A stretch of 64,000 nt of DNA, from NCBI RefSeq assembly GCF_002754935.1, contig NZ_CP018092.1, positions 1,302,001 to 1,366,000 of the forward strand, read 5' to 3'. Shown here piece by piece: positions 57,600 to 64,000 of this stretch; the first letter of the stretch is position 1, and each line of letters begins with the position of its first letter. Below the pieces are notes generated by a model. The model was not told where the DNA came from. It saw only the letters and a list, made by a program, of their open reading frames with translations, and did no database searches. Source of the DNA: Thermostichus lividus PCC 6715 (GTDB lineage: Bacteria; Cyanobacteriota; Cyanobacteriia; Thermosynechococcales; Thermosynechococcaceae). The translations under genes were made by a program, and so were the position numbers.

Positions 57600-57610
57600 G
57601 GAGAGGATTG

Positions 57611-57895
57611 CTTGATACTCCCCATGCCTAAAGGCAGGGAATTCTTGAGCGAGTCCACAAAGAAACCCTCAAAGGCGTTATCCATGCACCCCTACCAACT
57701 CCCCTAAGACATACTCCCAAGGTTGTTGCTACTTTTCTGAGGATGTTAGCCGCTCCATTACAGTCGGCATTGATATACAGGTTTTGACCAGTCCTATACA
57801 ACCCTCTCTTAACTCTTTTGCCTGATGCACTCCACGTTTGCCGACATGACGACACTACATTCCCACGGAGGAACGGCAAACCACCCTCGATTGTT
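57611..57895 (-). pseudogene. TnpB C-terminal remnant and IS605-type right end
   Basis: The minus-strand frame reads SGKRVKRGLYRTGQNLYINADCNGAANILRKVA, with the NADxNGAANI catalytic-Asp motif of TnpB. Just downstream is a right-end hairpin (CCCTGCCTTTAGGCATGGGG, reading the minus strand; 57620-57640), as at 35975-36004. The element has lost its upstream part. It abuts the end of the GH gene, whose stop TAA (57896-57894) lies at the border. Confidence 0.75.
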
Positions 57896-59069
57896 AGCCC
57901 CGGGTGCAGGCTTGGCCAAAGGTGCGGCGCGGCATGGGATGTCGAAAGTGAAATAGAAAGGCATTTTGACGCAGATCCCGTGGCTCGGGGGTACGCTCCC
58001 AAAGGGTTTCATAAAAGAAAAAGGAAACGCCAAAGCCTGACTGTTGAGCTGCCTCCACCTTCGCATCTACCAGTTGAATGGGGACGGGGTTCGTGCGCAA
58101 CCCCGTAAGCACGCCCACCGCCGTGGGAATTTTCGCCTGTGCTTGGAGCAGTTCCGGTTGAGCCAGTTGCTGGACAAAGCTCGGGAGATTGTAACGATAG
58201 ACTTGTACTACTACTTCATCGGGAATCCCTTGAGCAACCCACTGCGGCCAGTCCTGTAGAAAACTCTGGTAAGCCGTAGGCAAGGTGGTGGGCGATACTG
58301 AGAAAATGGCATAGGGAAACTCCTGCTTCACTCGCTGGCGCAGGCTTTTGACAAAGGCGGTGAGTTTATCGGCACGCCAGCGCATCCATGCCTCATCGCG
58401 GGGGTTTGCTGGGACTGGTTTTTTAGTTTCCTGTTCGTAGAGACGGCGGGTGTAGGCATCATAGCCGAATTCCGTCGGCAGACTCAGGTGATCGTCAAAC
58501 TGAATACCATCCACAGGGTACTGACGCAACACTTCTAGGACAATATTGGTGAGAAATGACTGCACTTCAGGATGTAGCGGGTTGAGCCAAGCCACCTCCC
58601 CTGCAGCAGTGAGGCGGGTGGTCTCGCCATTGACCCCTTGGGTCAGCCAATCGGGGTGGGCGATCGCCAGCTCTGAGGTTTCCGGCACCATGAAGCCAAA
58701 TTCAAACCACGGAATCACTAAGAGATTGCGGCAATGGGCTTGTTCTGTGAGTTCCCGAAGAATGTCGTAGCCCTGTACCCCTTGCAGCACAAAGGGTTGA
58801 ATCCCTAAATGAGTGGCCGTTGCGCTTGGAAAGCTGACATAGCCGGAATTCCAAACCACTGGATAGAGGGTATTAAAATTCAGGCGTTGCAAATCGTTGA
58901 GCGCCGCTTCGAGACGGGGGCGATCGCGCAACATGGGCATATCGTTGGCGGTTAACCACACGCCACGAATTGGTGCCATGCCCTGAGCCTGTAGGGGGAG
59001 GAGCCTCCAGCACAGACCAAGGCAAAGCAGACAGAGGAACAGCCAAAGCCGATAGCGACGACGCACCAT
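57894..59069 (-). CDS. Glycosyl hydrolase-like lipoprotein/secreted protein (GHL10/DUF187 family)
   Basis: From ATG 59069 the protein has 391 residues. It has an N-terminal signal/anchor (RLWLFLCLLCLGLCWRLLPL), then the GHL10 fold: PIRGVWLTANDMPMLRD, FNTLYPVVWNSGYVSF, VIPWFEFGFMVPETSE, WLNPLHPEVQSFLTNIVLEVLRQYPVDGIQFDDHLSLP. FDDH carries conserved acidic residues. Such enzymes are proposed to act on polysaccharides of the cell envelope. The longer frame to 59150 overlaps cbiO. The last few residues may derive from the adjoining IS sequence. Confidence 0.83.
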   Translation of the reverse strand: MVRRRYRLWLFLCLLCLGLCWRLLPLQAQGMAPIRGVWLTANDMPMLRDRPRLEAALNDLQRLNFNTLYPVVWNSGYVSFPSATATHLGIQPFVLQGVQGYDILRELTEQAHCRNLLVIPWFEFGFMVPETSELAIAHPDWLTQGVNGETTRLTAAGEVAWLNPLHPEVQSFLTNIVLEVLRQYPVDGIQFDDHLSLPTEFGYDAYTRRLYEQETKKPVPANPRDEAWMRWRADKLTAFVKSLRQRVKQEFPYAIFSVSPTTLPTAYQSFLQDWPQWVAQGIPDEVVVQVYRYNLPSFVQQLAQPELLQAQAKIPTAVGVLTGLRTNPVPIQLVDAKVEAAQQSGFGVSFFFYETLWERTPEPRDLRQNAFLFHFRHPMPRRTFGQACTRG

Positions 59070-59073
59070 AGGG

Positions 59074-59721
59074 TTACAGCGCAAGGGGGCGTAGCTGCCC
59101 TGCCTCCAGTGCCATGATTTGGGTGCAAACGCTCTGCAAGAAGGGGACATCGTGACTGATAATCATTCCTGGTGTCTCATTCTGCTGCAAAAAGGCTGTT
59201 AGGGCTTGACAACTCCGACGATCTAAAAAGGCGGTGGGTTCATCGTACAAGATGACGTGGGGGCGCATGGCCAATATACCGGCGATCGCTACCATCCGTT
59301 TTTCGCCACCCGAGAGTTGATGGGGCACGCGCTGCGCTAAATGAGTGGTCTGGGTAGCCGCTAATGCCTCTGCAACCTGCCTGTGCACCGCTGCTGGAGG
59401 GACACCTAAATTTTGCGGACCAAAGGCCACATCCTCCGCCACGGTTGCACCAATGAGTTGATCTGCAGGATTTTGCAGCACCACCCCCAACTGTGGCTGA
59501 AATTGACCGGCAACGACAGGATGGCCGCAACAGTGAATACTTCCCTGCTGCGGGGACAGCACCCCCGCACACAGCAGCAACAGGGTTGTTTTACCGCAGC
59601 CATTATCGCCAATAATCCCGAGGCGATCGCCAGCCGTAATTTGCAAATTCAGCCCTTGCAGCAACGGCTCAGCGGCAGTGTAGGCAAAATGCAAATTCCT
59701 GATCTCTAGGAGGGCAGCCAC
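59074..59721 (-). CDS. Energy-coupling factor (cobalt/nickel-type) ATP-binding protein CbiO-like
   Basis: The 215-residue ATPase has Walker A (GIIGDNGCGKTTLL), the Q-loop VVLQNPADQLIGATVAEDVAFG typical of CbiO/EcfA ATPases, the signature LSGGEKRMVAIAGIL and Walker B ILYDEPTAFLD. ECF transporters import metals or vitamins; the membrane partners are not in the window, so the substrate is not known. It starts 21 bp after pyruvate dehydrogenase E2 and is followed by the GH gene after 4 bp, in one minus-strand series. Confidence 0.88.
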   Translation of the reverse strand: MAALLEIRNLHFAYTAAEPLLQGLNLQITAGDRLGIIGDNGCGKTTLLLLCAGVLSPQQGSIHCCGHPVVAGQFQPQLGVVLQNPADQLIGATVAEDVAFGPQNLGVPPAAVHRQVAEALAATQTTHLAQRVPHQLSGGEKRMVAIAGILAMRPHVILYDEPTAFLDRRSCQALTAFLQQNETPGMIISHDVPFLQSVCTQIMALEAGQLRPLAL

Positions 59722-59742
59722 CCGAGTTACCTTGCAATGGGT

Positions 59743-60987
59743 TTAGAGGGTCAAGGCTTGGGGGTTTGTTTCAATTAGCTTTGCTAAATCCCGTAGAAAG
59801 GCCGCTGCATCGGCACCGTAAATCACCCGATGATCACAGGTGATATTCACCTTCATTTGCCGCTTCACCCCCAACAGACCCTCCTCGGTGGCCACGACCG
59901 TGGGTTGCGAGGCACCCACCGCCATAATTGCGCCTTGCCCAGGCGTGAGAATGGCATCAAAACTATCAACTCCAAACATCCCTAAGTTAGAGAGGCTGAA
60001 GGTACCGCTGTTGTACTCCTCGGGTTGCAGTTGCTTAGCCCGAGCGCGCTCCACAAGGTCTTTCCAAGTGCGCGAAAGGGTATAAATATCAATCTGATCG
60101 GCATTTTTCAGCACAGGAGTAATCAAACCGCCACCGGGCATGGCCACCGCCACCGCTACGTTAATGTCCTGCCGGTATTGAATCCCTTGCTCGGTATAGT
60201 ACGCATTCATAATGGGGTGCTTTTGCAGCGTTAGGGCGATCGCCTTGGCCAAGAGTGCTGTCATCGTCACCCCCTTGGACTTAATCTGCTGGTAGAGCCG
60301 ATCCAAGGCATCGGTGGTAATGGTGTAAGCCACATGGAAGTCTGGAATCGCCAAGCTGGCAACCATATTCCGCACGACCGCATTTTGCAGTGTGGTCAGG
60401 GGCACCAGATCCTCCTTGGCCACCACAGGGGCGGTGGGAGCAGCCATAGGCGATGAGGTCACCGCAGGCGCAACAACGGGTGCAGGTGCTGTACCGATGA
60501 GTGCTTCCACATCTGCTGCGGTAATCCGCCCCCTGGGACCTGTGCCCTTCAGGGTTTTCAGATCAATGTTATGCTCTTTCGCCAACTTGCGGGCACGGGG
60601 GGAAGCCACAACCCGCGCCGCAGGGACAGTGGCAACCGCTACAGGGGCTGAACTGGTCTGCGGGCTGCCATTACTCACGGCGGCTGCTGTGGGAGTGCTG
60701 GCCGGAGTGGCGGAGTGTGCCTTCGCTTTTGCCTCTGCAATTTCCGCTTCTGTTTCCGCCACTAAACCAATTGTGGAGCCAACAGGAGCGGTCTCACCAG
60801 CGGGCACTGTAATCACCGCCAAGTAGCCGTCATAGAACGACTCCACATCCATATCAGCCTTGTCAGATTCAACAATTAAGACCGTTTCGCCCTTGGCTAC
60901 CTTATCGCCCGGGGACTTGAGCCACGAGACAATTTTGCCTTCTGTCATGGTGGAGCTTAAAGCGGGCATAAACAGTTCACGAATCAT
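59743..60987 (-). CDS. pdhC: Dihydrolipoyl acetyltransferase (pyruvate dehydrogenase E2)
   Basis: The 414-residue protein has an N-terminal lipoyl domain with Lys43 (VESDKADMDVE), an Ala/Pro/Thr-rich linker, a peripheral subunit-binding domain (ASPRARKLAKEHNIDLKTLKGTGPRGRITAADV), and the catalytic domain ending CDHRVIYGADAAAFLRDL (active His). It is the acetyl-transfer core of the complex that makes acetyl-CoA. It is a LipB/LipA target; lipB is in this window. The start at 60987 is where IRELFMPALSSTMTEGKI begins; the longer frame adds 15 residues. Confidence 0.93.
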   Translation of the reverse strand: MIRELFMPALSSTMTEGKIVSWLKSPGDKVAKGETVLIVESDKADMDVESFYDGYLAVITVPAGETAPVGSTIGLVAETEAEIAEAKAKAHSATPASTPTAAAVSNGSPQTSSAPVAVATVPAARVVASPRARKLAKEHNIDLKTLKGTGPRGRITAADVEALIGTAPAPVVAPAVTSSPMAAPTAPVVAKEDLVPLTTLQNAVVRNMVASLAIPDFHVAYTITTDALDRLYQQIKSKGVTMTALLAKAIALTLQKHPIMNAYYTEQGIQYRQDINVAVAVAMPGGGLITPVLKNADQIDIYTLSRTWKDLVERARAKQLQPEEYNSGTFSLSNLGMFGVDSFDAILTPGQGAIMAVGASQPTVVATEEGLLGVKRQMKVNITCDHRVIYGADAAAFLRDLAKLIETNPQALTL

Positions 60988-61046
60988 AGAGGCTGTATCC
61001 TTGTTCTTCGGCAATGATGGGTGATGACTCAAACATTAAGCTTAGG

Positions 61047-61502
61047 CTAGAGGGTGCCGCGAATCTCTTCAATGACACCATCGCGCATCAAAATTTCCAC
61101 TTGCATTTTTTGGATCAGGTTATCCCCTTTGGTGACGTAAAAGAAATTATCGACTTGACCCTGATCGACTTCCTGCCCGTCTTCTAGGCGTTGTACTTGA
61201 TCCAATTGCTGTAGGATAGTATTTTTCTGCTGCAAGAGTTGGGCTTTCTGGTTGTTGGCTTGGGCCTGTACCTCTTGGATGCGGGCATTGACTAAGTCTT
61301 GGGCTTCCCCAGTTTTGCGCAGCTCGCCTATCACTTGCTGCAACTGCAAGTCTAATTGTTGAATTTGAATGTCAACTTGATTGAGTTGCGCCTGTAATTG
61401 CCGCTGGGCATCTTCTTTCCAAAGGGGGGTTACGACTGCTTTGACTGAAATTTGCCGCCGCAGGAGCAGTTTAGTGTCCATAGGATCTGTCATGTACGTC
61501 AC
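61047..61502 (-). CDS. YlqD-like coiled-coil protein
   Basis: The protein has about 150 residues. A short N-terminal beta segment (LLLRRQISVKAVVTPLWKED) is followed by a long coiled coil (about residues 35-110, Gln-rich) and a C-terminal strand region (YVTKGDNLIQKMQVEILMRDGVIEEIRG). This is the YlqD family pattern, of unknown function. The frame starts with GTG at 61502, overlapping the aas stop (GTGA), but ATG 61493 or 61481 could also be used. It belongs to the same transcript as aas. Confidence 0.8.
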   Translation of the reverse strand: MTYMTDPMDTKLLLRRQISVKAVVTPLWKEDAQRQLQAQLNQVDIQIQQLDLQLQQVIGELRKTGEAQDLVNARIQEVQAQANNQKAQLLQQKNTILQQLDQVQRLEDGQEVDQGQVDNFFYVTKGDNLIQKMQVEILMRDGVIEEIRGTL

Positions 61503-63475
61503 TCAAACATGCCGTTAATCATATCGTGGTAGCGATCGCTCACGACATGTCGGCGAATTTTTAGGGTTTGGGTTAACAGGCCATTCTCTATAGTAAAGGG
61601 TTCGAGAATAAAGCGAAATGTGGCGATGCGATCATCAGGGCGGTAGCCCGGACGGTTTTGCACTTCCCGCAGCAGTTCGTGGCGGTACAGGTCTTGAACC
61701 ACTTTACTCTCAAGGGTGATGAGTTCACCAACTCCCTGGGGACTGGGGCGATCGGGGAGTTGCAGGCGGTACCCTTTGGCGGTAGCCCACTGCTCTAGGG
61801 CGTCTAGATTCGGGACAATCAAGGCACCTAAGGCTTTTTGGTCTTGCCCCACTAACATAATCTGATCAATATAGGCACTGCGCAGGCAGGCATCCTCCAC
61901 CGGTTGAGGCTCAATATTTTCACCGTTACTCAGAACAATTGTGTCTTTTTGCCGCCCCGTTAGCACCAGATCGCCATTGGCCGTCAAATACCCCAGATCC
62001 CCCGTATCAAACCAGCCCTCGCTGTCTAGAACCTGCGCAGTTGCCTCAGGTTTGTTGTAGTAGCCTTTCATCACCTGCGGCCCTTTGGCCAGTACTAACC
62101 CCTTTTGGCCAAATGCCATCTGAGCTTTGGTGTCTGGGTCAACAATTTTAATGGCAGTATCGGGAATAGGGCGACCCGCCGACCCCCGCAGGTTGGCCCA
62201 ATAACGCCGCGCTGTTAAGACAACGGCTGTTTCAGTGAGGCCGTAGCCAACTAAAACCTCTAGACCAATCACTTCATAAAAGGTATCCAAGTGGGGAGCC
62301 AAGGCACCCCCACCACTAATGATTTGCTTAATTTCACCGCCGGTGGCCTCACGGATTTTGCGGTACACCTTCGCTTCGCCAAGCCGGTATAGGGGCTTCA
62401 GCAGCGCTGTTTGCAGCCGTGCGACAAATTTTTCCCAGCCGGTTGGGTTGGGGTTGGTTAAACTCAGTCCCGTAAGAAGCCGCCGTTGTAGAACGTATTG
62501 GCGACCCACACTGAGGAAAAACTGTGCCAGTCGCCGCTTCTTGGCGGGGGCATCCCGCAGTTGTTTTTGTACCCCTTCGTAAAACCCTTCCCAGATGCGG
62601 GGCACGGCAATCATGTAGTGGGGTTTACAACGTTTGAGGTCATTTTTGAAGTGGCGCAAGTTGGTGTAGGTTTGGGTACAACCCGCTGCAAATAAAAAAT
62701 ACTCTGCCACCCGCTCGTAGGCGTGCCAGATGGGCAAAATACTCAAGGTGCGATCGCCAACATTGGGTTGCACAATGGCCCAGAGGTTCACAATCTGACT
62801 CAGCAGACCACCGTGGGTGACCATAACCCCCTTGGGTTGACCCGTGGTGCCGGAGGTGTACATCAGGGTTGCCAGATCCGTCGGGGCGATCGCCACTGTG
62901 CGCACCGTACCGTACTGTCCTTCATGAAACACTTGGCTAAAGTTTAATAGCCGTAGGGCGAACCCCTCCAGTTCTGGGGATTCTGTACTGAGCAGCACAA
63001 CCGTTCTAACCATTGTTTCCGCTAACCCCGCCTGCAACTTTTGCAGGGTGGCAAGGTTTTCCACTAATAGGAGGGTTGAGCCGCTATCGCGCAAAATATA
63101 AAGGAGTTCCTGCGCGTCGGCAGTGCCACTGCGGACAACATTAATGGCACCGGCCATCATACTTCCCTGATCGGCAATCAGCCAGCGGGGGCTATTGTCG
63201 GCAAACAGGGCAACGCGATCGCCGTGTATAACCCCTAGGGCTTGCAGTCCTGCCGCAAAGCGTTGAATGCGTTGATAGAGTTCACTGTAGGTAATGCAGG
63301 TTGCGGGATCTTCGTAGGGGGCATCGAGGGCAATCACGTCTCCATGGCGCTGTGCCAACAATGGCCAGAGTTCCGGCAGGGCTTGGAGAGTTTTGTAGGG
63401 TAAAAAGTGATCCGGTAGCGAGGCATCCCCCACTAATCCCGTCACCGGAGTATAAGTATAGGCTGCCGTCGTCAT
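61499..63475 (-). CDS. aas: Long-chain acyl-ACP synthetase/acyl-CoA ligase (Aas type)
   Basis: The 658-residue adenylate-forming enzyme has the AMP-binding loop YTSGTTGQPKGVMVTHGG, GLTETAVVLTARRYWANLRGSAGRP, the adenylate GWFDTGDLGYL and the catalytic-Lys region of the C-terminal lid. Cyanobacterial Aas recycles free fatty acids by loading them onto acyl carrier protein. ATG 63475 starts the conserved TTAAYTYTPVTGLV; the longer frame adds 14 residues. The downstream YlqD-like gene overlaps by 4 bp. Confidence 0.9.
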   Translation of the reverse strand: MTTAAYTYTPVTGLVGDASLPDHFLPYKTLQALPELWPLLAQRHGDVIALDAPYEDPATCITYSELYQRIQRFAAGLQALGVIHGDRVALFADNSPRWLIADQGSMMAGAINVVRSGTADAQELLYILRDSGSTLLLVENLATLQKLQAGLAETMVRTVVLLSTESPELEGFALRLLNFSQVFHEGQYGTVRTVAIAPTDLATLMYTSGTTGQPKGVMVTHGGLLSQIVNLWAIVQPNVGDRTLSILPIWHAYERVAEYFLFAAGCTQTYTNLRHFKNDLKRCKPHYMIAVPRIWEGFYEGVQKQLRDAPAKKRRLAQFFLSVGRQYVLQRRLLTGLSLTNPNPTGWEKFVARLQTALLKPLYRLGEAKVYRKIREATGGEIKQIISGGGALAPHLDTFYEVIGLEVLVGYGLTETAVVLTARRYWANLRGSAGRPIPDTAIKIVDPDTKAQMAFGQKGLVLAKGPQVMKGYYNKPEATAQVLDSEGWFDTGDLGYLTANGDLVLTGRQKDTIVLSNGENIEPQPVEDACLRSAYIDQIMLVGQDQKALGALIVPNLDALEQWATAKGYRLQLPDRPSPQGVGELITLESKVVQDLYRHELLREVQNRPGYRPDDRIATFRFILEPFTIENGLLTQTLKIRRHVVSDRYHDMINGMFE

Positions 63476-63593
63476 CTCCCTCCCTCCAGATGCCTCATAA
63501 AGATAATAAATCGTCAATGCCGTAGCTAACGCAGTTTCAGGAATTTCAATGCGAAACTATACATGTTGGTGTGCCTTGCTTTACTGAAGAACT

Positions 63594-64000
63594 ATGCTGC
63601 CCTTTGTGCTTGCCTCTGCTTCCCCGGCTCGCCGTCAACTGTTGCAACAAATTGGCATCGAGCCGATTGTCCAGCCCAGCCATTTTGATGAATCAGTGAT
63701 TCAGGCAACAACCCCCACAGAACTGGTGCGCCTGTTGGCACGCTGTAAAGCGGAGACCATTGCCCACACCTACCCACCCCCTGCGGTGGTTCTAGGCTGT
63801 GACTCCGTGCTGGTGATGGATGGCAACATTTATGGTAAGCCCGCTTCAGCGGCAGAGGCGATCGCCCGTTGGCAGCGAATGCGCGGTCAAACTGGCGAGC
63901 TATTAACGGGGCATGCCCTCATCGATGTAACTCACGGATACACTAGCGTTGACGTGGAAACGACCCAGGTCACCTTTGCGCAGGTGAGCGATGCGGAAAT
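63594..64000 (+). CDS. maf: Maf-family nucleotide pyrophosphatase (partial)
   Basis: From ATG 63594 the protein starts [20 protein letters not shown], the Maf signature, then [17 protein letters not shown] with the catalytic Asp, and [15 protein letters not shown]. The window ends after about 135 residues, before the last third. Maf proteins hydrolyse modified or non-canonical nucleotides such as dTTP/UTP or methylated bases and have been linked to septum formation. It is divergent from aas, with a gap of about 120 bp. Confidence 0.93.
   Translation, partial: MLPFVLASASPARRQLLQQIGIEPIVQPSHFDESVIQATTPTELVRLLARCKAETIAHTYPPPAVVLGCDSVLVMDGNIYGKPASAAEAIARWQRMRGQTGELLTGHALIDVTHGYTSVDVETTQVTFAQVSDAE

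Noticed and set aside
57628-58002. Full 124-codon minus-strand frame as a real protein
   Set aside because: Only its C-terminal part resembles TnpB; the N-terminal part is the GH gene read in another frame.

Overview
The window is chromosomal DNA of a unicellular, probably thermophilic cyanobacterium of the Thermosynechococcus type. Direct indications are photosystem II genes (psbEFLJ, psbY), a phycobilisome core gene (apcF), the NDH-1 subunit ndhM, the bicarbonate transporter bicA, the nitrate-reductase partner narM, a tRNA-Leu(UAA) with a group I intron, and very many copies of the palindrome GCGATCGC (HIP1). The genus is an inference from protein similarity recalled from memory; no search was run.

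Layout. 0-9.3 kb: end of a membrane protein, rpsD-prfA-yciI-like genes, bicA, then a minus-strand chaperone cluster (dnaK-dnaJ) followed by an acyl-CoA-dehydrogenase-like gene and a 3-methyladenine glycosylase. 9.6-18.3 kb: ribD, an AMIN/amidase_3 cell-wall amidase, an iron-binding protein (futA), tsaD, a metal ABC permease and ndhM. 18.4-25.5 kb: hisIE, SRP RNA, an inositol-phosphatase-like gene, ispF, apcF, uvrB, the intron-containing tRNA-Leu and pepP. 25.5-34.3 kb: a NIL-domain ferredoxin, an ankyrin/MscS-CNBD pair, a group 2 sigma factor, lipB, hpf, and a histidine kinase/response regulator pair. 34.3-42.2 kb: IS200/IS605-type remnants scattered among psbY, ctpA, purN, aroK, a pentapeptide protein and dapB, with a truncated corA and an initiator tRNA. 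42.2-50.8 kb: a devBCA-type exporter, mrp, lspA, purH and prs. 50.9-55 kb: a sugar ABC permease, psbEFLJ, narM, more IS ends, and two truncated genes lying head to tail. 55.1-64 kb: cysH, glyQ, a polysaccharide deacetylase, a GH10-like hydrolase, cbiO, pyruvate dehydrogenase E2, a YlqD-like gene, acyl-ACP synthetase and the start of maf.

Most of the window is ordinary housekeeping and photosynthesis DNA with short intergenic gaps and small operons. The unusual part is decay. dnaK and the cell-wall amidase are each broken by one base in a homopolymer. A PSII S4-domain gene and a BTAD regulator gene are both truncated and abut. corA survives only as its last 68 codons beside an IS605-type deletion derivative. 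At least six IS200/IS605-type end modules are present, and the window contains no intact tnpA or tnpB. No CRISPR array, rRNA operon or prophage was seen. I did not find a clear new multi-gene system; the best candidates for follow-up are the ankyrin/MscS-CNBD pair, the inserted-domain histidine kinase, and the orphan IS605 end modules that may encode guide-like RNAs.
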